From Domibacillus indicus (lineage in GTDB: Bacteria; Bacillota; Bacilli; Bacillales; Domibacillaceae): a stretch of 64,000 bases of DNA. The notes under the pieces are model-generated. The model saw nothing but the letters and a program-made list of their open reading frames with translations. It made no database searches and was not told the origin of the DNA. The DNA lies in contig NZ_LAJB01000010.1 in the NCBI RefSeq assembly GCF_000970685.1, forward strand, positions 1-64,000. The letters are read 5' to 3'. Position 1 is the first letter of the stretch; each line of letters starts with the position of its first letter. Shown here piece after piece: positions 18,146 to 26,512 of the stretch. Both the position numbers and the translations under genes were made by a program.

Positions 18146-18232
18146 TTAGAAGAAAAGCATATTCAATACAATCGTAAGAACAATGGAAATAATAATAGAA
18201 AAAAGAATGCTGCCCAGACAAGAAATACGCAT
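18146..18232 (-). CDS. Tiny membrane peptide of 28 residues
   Basis: Encodes MRISCLGSILFSIIISIVLT followed by IVLNMLFF: a single transmembrane helix with almost no soluble part. The ATG has a possible ribosome-binding site (AAAGGCGGGATTGGT), and a bidirectional terminator lies 20 bp beyond the stop. Very small hydrophobic peptides of this kind are frequent in Bacillus genomes; no function is assigned. Confidence 0.45.
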   Translation of the reverse strand: MRISCLGSILFSIIISIVLTIVLNMLFF

Positions 18233-18325
18233 ACCAATCCCGCCTTTTTAAGAGATAATGTACCTTACCCTGTTCAGCAGTACGGCTAAACAGACTGGCT
18301 AAAGTCATTTGCTCAGCTTATACAG

Positions 18326-18376
18326 TTGATCAACCAATAAAAAGTATGTAAAATAGTTAAGTGAAGTTAACTATTT
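18326..18376 (+). promoter_or_regulatory. Promoter and palindromic operator of the MarR gene
   Basis: A promoter TTGATC (18326-18331), 17 bases, TAAAAT (18349-18354) overlaps a perfect inverted repeat AAATAGTTAA (18351-18360) / TTAACTATTT (18367-18376) with a 6-base spacer. Position over the -10 and start region suggests autorepression by the MarR protein encoded directly downstream. Confidence 0.75.
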
Positions 18377-18419
18377 AAAAAAATAAACTTTTAATCATTA
18401 TAAAAAAAGTGGTGTAAAA

Positions 18420-18860
18420 ATGGACCTTATGAATATTCTCACAGAAACGAATCGTTATTCGGAAGAGATTAAATCTGTTTTTATCAAAGAATATAAAAAA
18501 ATACTCGATGAACACGATTTATCAGCCAAGCAGTCGCTGCTGTTAAGCCTTTTGGAGAAAAAAAAGAAAATGAATATGAATGAAGCCGCTGAAGCACTTA
18601 ACGGAACACGAAGCGCTGCCAGCCAGTTTATTCGAAAGCTGGAAAATAAACGATATGTAAAAAGAGAGACCAATAAAGAAAACAGAAGAGAAGTGTTTGT
18701 TTTATTGGATTCAAACGGCGAGAAACTTTTTAACGAAATGAATGCTGTTGATGAAATGGTGCTGGAGAAGTATTTTATGAAATTGCCCCGGGAGGATATT
18801 TTAAAATACCATGAAATCTTGAAAAAGCTTCACAACATTGTCGTACAGGAAGGACTGTAA
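18420..18860 (+). CDS. MarR family transcriptional regulator
   Basis: A winged-helix regulator of 146 residues. Dimer helices flank the DNA-binding part (MNMNEAAEALNGTRSAASQF as the helix-turn-helix, followed by a wing containing KRETNKENRREVFVLL). The upstream perfect palindrome is its likely operator. It is followed 73 bp later by a CPBP-family protease gene with its own ribosome-binding site; co-regulation is plausible. The ligand is unknown. Confidence 0.88.
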   Translation: MDLMNILTETNRYSEEIKSVFIKEYKKILDEHDLSAKQSLLLSLLEKKKKMNMNEAAEALNGTRSAASQFIRKLENKRYVKRETNKENRREVFVLLDSNGEKLFNEMNAVDEMVLEKYFMKLPREDILKYHEILKKLHNIVVQEGL

Positions 18861-18933
18861 CGTTAAGGCAGCAGGATTTATTGGCCGGATAACTAAAAAC
18901 GATCCTATACCGCTTTAGCAGGAGGGAAACAAA

Positions 18934-19671
18934 ATGGAGATCTGGTATTGGCTGGTGCTTGTTTTTCTTTTAACCTATGAACCCGTTTACGGCTTCTTTG
19001 ATTATCAAAAATTCAAACACAGAGTGCAGAGGAATCCAGGAGAACGGGTTACATACTATAAAAAAGTAATGGCTGGTCTCTGGCTGCCTGCTTTATTTAT
19101 ATTGGGGCTGGCTGCTATAGGTCCGCCTTCGCTGGAGGATATAGGGCTAAAAGGCGTTTCACTCGATACACAAACACTGGGAAAGTGGCCCGTATATATT
19201 TCGCTCAGCCTGGCGGCTTTGTATATTGTGAGCCTCATTTATTATTTGATTGGCTCGAAAATAAGTGGAAAAATGAAAAATGAGATAGTGAAAGTGAAGC
19301 AGAGTGAATTAGAAAAAAGCAAATTCGCCGATATTCTGCCTGTTACAAAAAAGGATAAAACCGTATGGACCTATGTTTCATGGACGGCTGGAATTACGGA
19401 AGAAATTATTTACCGCGGATTTTTAATTTTTGCGCTGCCTCTTTTGTTTCCATCCTTATCGACATGGGCTGTCCTGCTCGTTTCAGCTGTTTTATTCGGC
19501 CTTGCCCATACATATCAGGGGGCAGCCAATGTAGTGAAAACCGCTATTTTCGGCCTGTTTTTTGCTGTTTTGTATATAGGGCTGGATTCTGTTATTCCGC
19601 TTATTCTCCTTCATTTTTTTATTGATTATATAGGGAAAATTGGAGATGAAGGCAATGAAAATCAGGTGTGA
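18934..19671 (+). CDS. CPBP family intramembrane metalloprotease
   Basis: A membrane protein of 245 residues with about six helices and the CPBP/CAAX-protease motifs: EEIIYRG (Glu156, Glu157, Arg161), His192 in GLAHTYQG, and HFFID (His227, Asp231), which form the glutamate/histidine metal site. Family members cleave prenylated or other membrane substrates; in Gram-positives many belong to bacteriocin immunity. Strong ribosome-binding site CAGGAGGGAAACAAA. No bacteriocin gene is near. Confidence 0.87.
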   Translation: MEIWYWLVLVFLLTYEPVYGFFDYQKFKHRVQRNPGERVTYYKKVMAGLWLPALFILGLAAIGPPSLEDIGLKGVSLDTQTLGKWPVYISLSLAALYIVSLIYYLIGSKISGKMKNEIVKVKQSELEKSKFADILPVTKKDKTVWTYVSWTAGITEEIIYRGFLIFALPLLFPSLSTWAVLLVSAVLFGLAHTYQGAANVVKTAIFGLFFAVLYIGLDSVIPLILLHFFIDYIGKIGDEGNENQV

Positions 19672-19781
19672 TTTTCTTCTGGAAAATTAAAAGCACGTAA
19701 AATAAAAAAGAATGACCTTTAAAGTGTTTTCAAGTTGAGGGGCTTCTCCGGTCATCCTTTTTGGAAATGGCGGGGATATAA

Positions 19782-20234
19782 CTAAAATTGATTTTCCCGC
19801 ATAGCGCCCAGGACAATATTGTACCCATCAGGGTCCTTTACACAAACGTTTTTAAACTCCCAGCCTCCATGAGTTTCGGTAAACGGATCGACGGCAACAT
19901 GACCGCCATTTTCTCTTATTTGTTCGATAATGAAGTCAAGGTCTTCCCAGGCAACATGAATAAATGTATCCCATCCGTAGTCCGGGCCTTCCCAGTCAGT
20001 TGGGTAGTCCCGGCGCTTTTGCGAGGCAGGGTTTGGCCGAATGTCATCTGTCGAAGCGGCCTGCTGCAGAATAACGCACATTTCATCCCGTTCTGCATGT
20101 CCCCAGCCATCCACTTTGCATCCCAGCACATCGCGGTAATAATCCTGTGATTTTTTTAAGTCTGAAACTAATCGGACCTGGATCGTCTGGCCCAGCTTTC
20201 CTTTTTTTCGTGTCTGGCCTGCTTGTTCGCTCAT
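19782..20234 (-). CDS. VOC superfamily (glyoxalase-like) protein
   Basis: A 150-residue single-domain vicinal-oxygen-chelate protein. It begins with the beta-alpha-beta unit TIQVRLVSDLKKSQDYYRDV and ends KNVCVKDPDGYNIVLGAM, both diagnostic. Possible metal ligands are a His in DTFIHVAWED and a Glu/His from other strands. I chose the ATG at 20234 (AGGAGG 6 bases upstream) rather than the ATG two codons earlier. Could be a dioxygenase, lyase or antibiotic-resistance-type binder; not resolved. Confidence 0.82.
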   Translation of the reverse strand: MSEQAGQTRKKGKLGQTIQVRLVSDLKKSQDYYRDVLGCKVDGWGHAERDEMCVILQQAASTDDIRPNPASQKRRDYPTDWEGPDYGWDTFIHVAWEDLDFIIEQIRENGGHVAVDPFTETHGGWEFKNVCVKDPDGYNIVLGAMRENQF

Positions 20235-20393
20235 TTTCATCCTCCTTTGAGATTTGTTTTAAAAGAAAGTACCTTATGAGTCATTCGACAGCCTGAAGGT
20301 ATATTCCTATTTTTATTTAACTTGTTTTACTATAATATCCAGCAGCCACTTTAACATAAAGTCATTGATTAATTTGGAAAGAGGTATGTGAAT

Positions 20394-21083
20394 ATGGACC
20401 GGATTTATTTTTTGGACAACCCCTGGCCTCAGGGACACAGAATTATTGATTTTAAATGGAATGCCCATTTTAAATATGAGGAAGAGATAAGTGAAAAAAA
20501 TGGCCTGTATTTTGATTTCCATTTAGAAACTGCTGATTATTACGAAGAGGATGCAGACGAGGAAGACATGGAGGAAGGGGAGGAGGAGAGTGACTGGAAA
20601 GCAAAAATTGTTTGGAACAATTATCATAGCTGTACTTTATCATCAGAGGAATGGAGCTATAAAGGCTTTTTAGCAGGGAATGATAAGGCGCCTTTTAACC
20701 TCGAAGAACTGGATGGAAAGAAATACAAGGTTGATTTTTTATCGGAGGAGGAGCAGGAAGAGTGGGATCCCGAGCTGACCGCATTTGATGTTTATTTGCT
20801 TGGCCACGATGCGGCAGCTTTTCACACCATCAGGTTTACCAAAAACGAGAATGGGGCATACCGGGTTGATTGGAAGGGGAAACTGGCGCTTGCTTATGTA
20901 GGTGATTATGAGTTTAAATACGATTTTCAGGCCTTTGTTTCCTCTGTGTCATTTAGAGGTATTGCGGTTCCTGATGAATTAACAGACCAGGAGGCCTGCG
21001 GGCTTTTAAAGCGCTTTGTCCGCGATCCGGCTTTGTTTGAACTGCAAAATCAAAACGGGCAGAGACGGTTTGTTCTTAAATGA
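20394..21083 (+). CDS. Conserved acidic protein of unknown function
   Basis: A soluble, acidic 229-residue protein beginning MDRIYFLDNPWPQGHRI, with an acidic loop EEDADEEDMEEGEEESD (about residues 47-63) and many aromatic residues suggesting a beta-rich fold. The ATG at 20394 is preceded by AAAGAGG at 9 bases; a GTG two codons earlier is too near the site. No domain is recognised. A hairpin GCGAGAGGG / CCCTCTCGC follows at 21122. Confidence 0.65.
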   Translation: MDRIYFLDNPWPQGHRIIDFKWNAHFKYEEEISEKNGLYFDFHLETADYYEEDADEEDMEEGEEESDWKAKIVWNNYHSCTLSSEEWSYKGFLAGNDKAPFNLEELDGKKYKVDFLSEEEQEEWDPELTAFDVYLLGHDAAAFHTIRFTKNENGAYRVDWKGKLALAYVGDYEFKYDFQAFVSSVSFRGIAVPDELTDQEACGLLKRFVRDPALFELQNQNGQRRFVLK

Positions 21084-21121
21084 TTATAGCCAGGGAGGGG
21101 GCTCCAGGTAAAATGAAGAAT

Positions 21122-21143
21122 GCGAGAGGGCGGTCCCTCTCGC
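21122..21143 (+). terminator. Hairpin after the acidic protein gene
   Basis: Perfect 9-bp stem GCGAGAGGG (21122-21130) with CCCTCTCGC (21135-21143); followed by TGGATTAATTT rather than a pure T-run. Confidence 0.55.
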
Positions 21144-21255
21144 TGGATTAATTTCTTTAGAGAGTTATTTATCCAAACTCTGCCCTGTCTTTTCATTGAA
21201 GAAAGGCAGACAGATGTATCGAAAAGGAGTCCGCCGGCTTAAGCTGGAAAAGCGG

Positions 21256-21681
21256 TTAAAGAATATCCAGCTTGGCTACGACAGCTAGAAGAATTTGAAG
21301 TAATGCCTGGATGTTAACAGCCAGATCAATGTCTGTCGTTGTTACTTTTACATGCTTGGACCCTTCAATGACTGTTTTTTGAGTGTTTCGCTGTTTTGTC
21401 TTCATAAACTGTTTAAGATCCTGGACAACTGCCTTGCTCTGGTCGTTGTCACCAAGCGTAAGACTGATAACCACCGCAATGGCTACCTGGATTCCGACCT
21501 GTAATGAAACAGCTGCCTGTGTATCCGTTGTCTGGACTTCCACGTCTTCGGAATCTTTTACAATAATCCATTCAAACGAATCTTGCTTTGTAACAGCCTC
21601 TTGATCACCTTCCTGTAAAACCTCTGCATCCTGCTTCTCAGTATCACAATGATCAAGTGCTCTCCATTTTTTTTCACTCAT
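21256..21681 (-). CDS. Spore coat protein CotX/CotV family
   Basis: A 141-residue outer spore coat protein. It carries the duplicated CotX unit: VEVQTTDTQAAVSLQVGIQV in the first half and VKVTTTDIDLAVNIQALLQI in the second. In B. subtilis such proteins form the insoluble crust fraction with CotW, CotY and CotZ. I chose the ATG at 21681 (AAGGGGTG upstream). It follows its paralogue by 39 bp and is probably co-transcribed from the SigK-like promoter near 22250. Confidence 0.88.
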   Translation of the reverse strand: MSEKKWRALDHCDTEKQDAEVLQEGDQEAVTKQDSFEWIIVKDSEDVEVQTTDTQAAVSLQVGIQVAIAVVISLTLGDNDQSKAVVQDLKQFMKTKQRNTQKTVIEGSKHVKVTTTDIDLAVNIQALLQILLAVVAKLDIL

Positions 21682-21720
21682 GTTATTCACCCCTTTCGCT
21701 TTTAAGTAAAGAGTGTCAGG

Positions 21721-22212
21721 TTACAGCACATCTAATCTAACAACCAGTGCAACCAGAACTTCAAGAAGTGCCTGGATATTGACAGACAGGTCCGTATCCG
21801 TTGTTGTGACAGTTACATCTTTGGAGTTGTCAATCAGAATTCTCTGTTTGTTTGTTTGATCTGCATCAAGATACTGGAAGAGATCCTGGGCAACCGTCTG
21901 ACCTTCATCTGAATCACCGATAGTAATGCTGATGACTAACGCAATCGCCAGCTGCAGGCCTACTTGAAGAGAAACAGCCGCTTGTGTATCTGTTGACTGA
22001 ACGTCAATGTTGCAAGAATCTTTGATCCATACAAGTTCGTCAGATTCCTGATCGATAATGGAAGCCTGAGTGCCGGGCTGCAGAACCTCTGCATCATCCC
22101 GCATATCTTCCAAAACCCGCATTTCCTCTGCATCCTGTACATCCTGGCGGCTTTTGCGCTCACACTTTTTGCACTGGCATTTATGCTTATGCTCATCAGA
22201 GTATTTTGCCAT
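21721..22212 (-). CDS. cotX: Spore coat protein CotX family
   Basis: A 163-residue paralogue of the next gene with the same two-fold repeat (VQSTDTQAAVSLQVGLQLAI and VTTTDTDLSVNIQALLEVLV). It has an extra N-terminal Cys/His/Lys-rich segment (KHKCQCKKCERK) that may take part in cross-linking. Ribosome-binding site AAAGGAGGGTTAGAACT. A SigK-type promoter precedes it, as expected for late mother-cell coat genes. Confidence 0.9.
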   Translation of the reverse strand: MAKYSDEHKHKCQCKKCERKSRQDVQDAEEMRVLEDMRDDAEVLQPGTQASIIDQESDELVWIKDSCNIDVQSTDTQAAVSLQVGLQLAIALVISITIGDSDEGQTVAQDLFQYLDADQTNKQRILIDNSKDVTVTTTDTDLSVNIQALLEVLVALVVRLDVL

Positions 22213-22243
22213 AGTTCTAACCCTCCTTTTCTACGTTATACAA

Positions 22244-22275
22244 TACTTTATGAGGTTCTTAGTCTCTGGGTAACG
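22244..22275 (-). promoter_or_regulatory. SigK-type promoter of the cotX genes
   Basis: On the minus strand CATAAAGTA (22252-22244) fits the SigK -10 CATAnnnTA exactly, and an AC dinucleotide lies 17 bases upstream, as in SigK -35 elements. Confidence 0.6.
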
Positions 22276-22341
22276 GCGTATGTAACTATTTTCAGAAATA
22301 AAAAAAACGTCTGTTTATAGACGCTTTAAAGAGAAAAATTG

Positions 22342-22560
22342 TTATTTTGGCTTTTTCTGCTGGGAAGGCTGCTCTTTAACAAAAGAATTCACCTGGCTGG
22401 TCAAGTCTGTCACTAAATCTTTAAGCATCTGCTTCTGTTCGTCAGATAATTTTTGTTTTGCTTTCTCTACATTGACGCCATTTTTTTGAAAAGTATTACT
22501 GACAAGCAGGTCAATGATTTTATCGGATAATACTTTTGGATTTTTTTGAGAATCACTCAT
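22342..22560 (-). CDS. cotW: Spore coat protein CotW
   Basis: A 72-residue charged protein that resembles the core of B. subtilis CotW: LLVSNTFQKNGVNVEKAKQK then LSDEQKQMLKDLVTDL. It is shorter than the B. subtilis protein (about 105 residues), lacking the charged C-terminal tail. CotW acts with CotX and CotV in the spore crust, which fits its position just upstream of two cotX-type genes on the same strand. Ribosome-binding site AAGGAGCAAACGGCATA. Confidence 0.75.
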   Translation of the reverse strand: MSDSQKNPKVLSDKIIDLLVSNTFQKNGVNVEKAKQKLSDEQKQMLKDLVTDLTSQVNSFVKEQPSQQKKPK

Positions 22561-22672
22561 TATGCCGTTTGCTCCTTTTCGTAAAGTTCATTCTTCATAC
22601 CAGCATATGCAGGTGCCGGCGGGAAGGAAACTGGAGCAATGGCGGGACGATTCATTTTATTTTATATAAATT

Positions 22673-22881
22673 GAATGAATAAGTTTACATACTGCTTCTC
22701 AGAAAAGCGTATAAAAACAGCGCTTAGTCCAGGTAAGTGAAGCGGCATTCGCGGGGCTCCGCGTTCCATGGGGCAGGCGTTGAGCTCGTTTCCGCCTGCC
22801 TGCTCCACCGATCTCAGCTGCCCTGCAGGAAAGCGAAGCCGCCAGCCCGCAGCCCACTATACTGTTTTTCAAAAGAATTCT
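22673..22881. repeat. Intergenic repeat element, complete copy
   Basis: A ~210-bp GC-rich element in an otherwise AT-rich gap. Its left end (GAATGAATAAGTTTACAT... to about 22708) and right end (ACTGTTTTTCAAAAGAATTC..., 22861-22881) recur elsewhere in the window (45192, 45252 and 32189). The core contains an inverted repeat GGCAGGCG / CGCCTGCC near 22777-22800. No coding function is seen. The 442-bp gap 22561-23002 holds nothing else recognisable. Confidence 0.55.
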
Positions 22882-23002
22882 AACAGGACAGTAAACTGAC
22901 AATGTAAAAAGCTGCATTCAACTTATATACATAAAAACTACGAAAATAAATAAAAAATATCTGGCAGCTTTGTATATGCTGCAATAAGAACTGTATTTTT
23001 TC

Positions 23003-23674
23003 TTATTTTTTCCGCGAGAAAAAGTCGAATGTTACGAGGTTCCTAGGAAGATACATATTGTATAGCCAGGTAATCACTCTAGTAGAAAGCCACTGGCAGA
23101 TAACAGCCTGAACAACAATTTCCCATACGATAACATAAGCCGTTATTAAAAAAATAACGCCATTAATCCAGAACAGAGGAGTGCCGGGATTAACATTTTT
23201 GTATTTGGAAATAATTAAAGCGATAATGCCCATTCCACCGTTTGAAACTCCCTGTCTGAGAAGAACCGAAACGCCTGTCCCAAAAAAAAGAGAACCTAAT
23301 AATAAATCAATCCAAACATTTGAAAAGGGCGAGTTCAAGTATGTGTCAAAGATATTAACTGAAACAGAAGTGATCGTGATGCCGAGGAGAGTGCCGAGAG
23401 CACTAATGCCCCCTAAATAGTGAACAGCAAATAAAAGCATAGACGAGTTCACAATCCATAAAGCAATACTCAGCGGAATATGAAACCAATAATTCAGCAG
23501 TACAGTAAGGCCGGCTCCTCCCCCGGAAGGAATGAAATTAGGAAATAAAAACACACCCATAGCAAATCCCTGTATGACTGCTCCAAACGTGACAAGAGAA
23601 TACTTCCTGAATAAACCGCGATAGGCCGGCGCCGGCGCGGCATATTGGTTTCCGCTGATTTTCAAATAAATCAT
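23003..23674 (-). CDS. YitT family membrane protein (short form)
   Basis: An integral membrane protein of 223 residues with five to six helices and YitT (DUF161) motifs: IPSGGGAGLTVLLNYWF and GVSNGGMGIIALIISKY. It lacks the cytoplasmic DUF2179 domain found in full-length YitT proteins. Function in the family is unknown. The start is uncertain: AAGG abuts the ATG at 23674, while an in-frame TTG three codons on is better spaced. Confidence 0.8.
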   Translation of the reverse strand: MIYLKISGNQYAAPAPAYRGLFRKYSLVTFGAVIQGFAMGVFLFPNFIPSGGGAGLTVLLNYWFHIPLSIALWIVNSSMLLFAVHYLGGISALGTLLGITITSVSVNIFDTYLNSPFSNVWIDLLLGSLFFGTGVSVLLRQGVSNGGMGIIALIISKYKNVNPGTPLFWINGVIFLITAYVIVWEIVVQAVICQWLSTRVITWLYNMYLPRNLVTFDFFSRKK

Positions 23675-23803
23675 CCTTAATTAAGTATGGAGTGGCGTGC
23701 TGGTCCCGCCTTATAGTGTATGCTTTGTTGCATAAAAACAATACATCAGGAAACCATACATTTAATGAACGAAAACAGATCAAGTGATAATTGAGGTGCT
23801 GAT

Positions 23804-25018
23804 GTGGGAAAAAGTGCAGCAAAAGTAAGCAGATGGTGCGTTCTTAGTATGGCATCGATTCCTCTTGTTATGACGCTGGGGAACTCTATGCTGATTCCGG
23901 TGCTTCCAATACTGGAAAAAAAAGTAGGGATTTCTCCCTTTCAGTCAAGTATGGTCATTACAAGCTATTCCGTTTCCGCTGTTTTTCTTATTCCAATAGC
24001 AGGATACTTATCAGACCGGCTGGGGCGAAAAAAAGTCATTATACCGAGTTTAATTCTGGCGTTAATAGGGGGGCTAATTGCCGGATTTGCTTCCTGGAAA
24101 ATAGATGATCCGTACACATGGATTATTATCGGGAGGATTTTGCAGGGGATCGGGGCATCAGGAGCAATGCCAATTATTTTGCCGCTGGTAGGGGACCTTT
24201 ACAAAAATGACGATGAACAAGCAAGTACCTGTCTGGGAACCATTGAAACATCAAACACATTTGGGAAAGCATTAAGCCCTATTCTTGGTTCTGTATTTGC
24301 CGCTTTCTTATGGTTTCTTCCGTTTTTTGCGATTTCCGTTTTTAGTTTAATTTCTATTGCCATGATTTTTTTCCTGGTGAAGGAACCAGAAAGAGAAGAT
24401 CCTGTGAAGTTTAAAGTATTTTTGAAAAACACAATGAAAACACTTAAAAAAGAAGGGAAATGGCTGTTTACTCTGTTTACTCTTGGCTTTTTTACGATGC
24501 TTGTTCTATTCAGTGTTTTATTTTATTTATCCGATATTCTTGAAAAAATTCATGATATTAACGGCATCAAAAAAGGCTTTGTGTTAGCTATTCCACTTAC
24601 TGTGCTTTGTATCGTTGCTTATATAACCGGCCGGAAAATCAAAGGAAATCTGCCAACGATGAGAAAAATCATCATCGTATGCTTAATTGTTTGGGCTATC
24701 AGTGTTGTTTTTGTCGGCTTTGTGAGCAAGCAGCTTATTCTTCTTCTTATTGTGACCAGTATTTTGGGAATGGCAATGGGAGCAATCATGCCGGTGCTTG
24801 ATGCCATTATTACCGAAAACACGAAAAAAGAAGAACGGGGAACCATTACCTCCTTTTACAGCGCGGCGCGGTTTGCCGGAGTCGCAGCAGGTCCGCCATT
24901 AATGTCGCTTCTTATGAAAAAATACCTTAACACGGGTTACATTACAGCAGGTGTACTGGCACTGCTCCTTTTATTTGTTGTTATCAAATTTATCAACGTC
25001 AAGGAAATTGAAAATTAA
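23804..25018 (+). CDS. Major facilitator superfamily transporter
   Basis: A 404-residue, roughly 12-helix proton-coupled transporter. Motif A reads GYLSDRLGRKKVI after helix 2, and helix 5 carries the GATAIGSIS-like motif typical of drug exporters in diverged form. Begins at a GTG with GAGGTGCTGAT upstream. Relatives include multidrug efflux pumps of the Bmr type; the substrate cannot be told. Ended by a bidirectional terminator shared with the convergent transporter gene. Confidence 0.87.
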   Translation: MGKSAAKVSRWCVLSMASIPLVMTLGNSMLIPVLPILEKKVGISPFQSSMVITSYSVSAVFLIPIAGYLSDRLGRKKVIIPSLILALIGGLIAGFASWKIDDPYTWIIIGRILQGIGASGAMPIILPLVGDLYKNDDEQASTCLGTIETSNTFGKALSPILGSVFAAFLWFLPFFAISVFSLISIAMIFFLVKEPEREDPVKFKVFLKNTMKTLKKEGKWLFTLFTLGFFTMLVLFSVLFYLSDILEKIHDINGIKKGFVLAIPLTVLCIVAYITGRKIKGNLPTMRKIIIVCLIVWAISVVFVGFVSKQLILLLIVTSILGMAMGAIMPVLDAIITENTKKEERGTITSFYSAARFAGVAAGPPLMSLLMKKYLNTGYITAGVLALLLLFVVIKFINVKEIEN

Positions 25019-25036
25019 TCGAAGCCCTTCTTAACA

Positions 25037-25077
25037 AAAAGGACCAGACAGCAGCTTTGCTGAACAGGTCCTTTTTT
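25037..25077. terminator. Bidirectional terminator
   Basis: AAAAAGGACC pairs with GGTCCTTTTTT around an inner AGCA/TGCT stem; it serves the MFS gene and the convergent PiT-family gene. Confidence 0.85.
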
Positions 25078-25079
25078 AG

Positions 25080-26159
25080 TTATTTTGCTTTGTTTCCTTC
25101 CTTAAACAAAACAGGTTTTGTAAGGCCGATGGGCTTAATCAGGCTGATTGATCCGATGGTAGCGATAAAAACGGATACACCGACAACGACTGCATAAATA
25201 TCAAAGTCCAAAAACAATTTGACAAGATTATATGAAATAACCAGGGAAAAAAGCGGTGATACGAGCCATACCTTCAGCAGCCGGCTGATAATGCCTTTTT
25301 CAAAAATTTGAAATCCTTTATCGGAAAAGCCGATTCCAAGAATACTGCAGGTGGTAACCTGCGTTTGAGGGACGGGGATACCGAAAAGAGAAGCAATAAT
25401 AACCAGTGTAGCACCCAGGCCCGAAACGGCACTGCCTTGAAGCAGGCTCAGCTCTGTAATCTTTTTTCCATTTGTTTCAATTACCCTGCTGCCGAGCAAG
25501 ACAGCGCCTATGGCTACAAACAGTCCGCCAATAACAATTCCGTTTTGAATAGAAATGAGCCCGGATGCGGCAAGCGGACCGATAGAGTTGGCCACATTGT
25601 TCATGCCAGCTGAAAAGGCTTCAAGAAACCCGGTGAAAATCACTAAAATAGACAAGATTTTTATCCATCGCGCTTCTTTTAAAAACAGGAAGCGGGATTC
25701 CGCGTATTTTACAGCCCTGTTTAAAGCCAGGGTAAGAAAAAAAGCGATAACCGGAATCAGGATCCAATAGGTCATGATCGATAATAATGTGCCAACGAAT
25801 ATCTTTTTATACGCAATACCAACGCCGACGATCGCTCCTACGGTTACTTCACTTGTTGAAAGTGGGATACCGGAAATATTTGCAATAAAAAGGGAAAGAG
25901 CGGCAGAGCTGAGAATAATAAGCGAAATATTGATGCTGATTAATTCCTGGGGAATGAGCCCTGATCCGAGTGTTTTCGCCACTTCGCCTCCACCCAATGC
26001 AGCCCCCAGCAGAACACCGGCTGCACAAATCAATAAAGCGATCCGTCTCGTTTTCACCGCGCCGGAACCATAGGCAATGCCCATAGAAGCAGCGGCCCCG
26101 CTTGCCCCGATATTCATCGCGAAGAAAAAAGACACAGTGAAAGCCAATAAAATAATCAT
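25080..26159 (-). CDS. PiT-family permease, probably CysP-like sulfate transporter
   Basis: A 359-residue membrane protein with about ten helices and the twin PiT repeats: FAMNIGASGAAASMGIAYGS and the second-half copy AGMNNVANSIGPLAASGL. The family carries phosphate or, for the B. subtilis member CysP, sulfate. The N-terminal repeat reads GASGAAAS like CysP rather than GANDxANA as in phosphate permeases. Its divergent neighbours make sulfolactate, which also supports sulfate. Assignment to sulfate is inference. Confidence 0.82.
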   Translation of the reverse strand: MIILLAFTVSFFFAMNIGASGAAASMGIAYGSGAVKTRRIALLICAAGVLLGAALGGGEVAKTLGSGLIPQELISINISLIILSSAALSLFIANISGIPLSTSEVTVGAIVGVGIAYKKIFVGTLLSIMTYWILIPVIAFFLTLALNRAVKYAESRFLFLKEARWIKILSILVIFTGFLEAFSAGMNNVANSIGPLAASGLISIQNGIVIGGLFVAIGAVLLGSRVIETNGKKITELSLLQGSAVSGLGATLVIIASLFGIPVPQTQVTTCSILGIGFSDKGFQIFEKGIISRLLKVWLVSPLFSLVISYNLVKLFLDFDIYAVVVGVSVFIATIGSISLIKPIGLTKPVLFKEGNKAK

Positions 26160-26512
26160 ACTAGTCTCCAGCTCCTATCAATCCGAGTGAGGCCCAAATC
26201 TATCCGTTGACCATGTAATCAGCTTACCTGTCCGCATCCAAGCGGCCTCATGAAATTGGAAAAGAAGTGCTGCACTTTTTCCCGCTCCATACATAAGAAA
26301 GTGAAAATAGGTAAAGTCCTAAAGGCAGTTTATTCAGTTCCAGAAAAATAGTTCAAGGAAAAGGATTCCTGTACGCAGGATAAAAAAATCAAGAACCATC
26401 CCAAAAGTGGGAGAATAAATTGGGTATATGCTGATAAAGCGAGATGGGGGGACGTTCTTATCTAGATTTAAAGAGAAAATGGATGAATATGTAAACAAGA
26501 AAGGAGCACATG
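26160..26512. other. Divergent intergenic region
   Basis: Separates the CysP-like permease from comB. It should contain both promoters. No clear SigE, SigG or SigK consensus and no S-box or T-box riboswitch was found. Confidence 0.35.
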
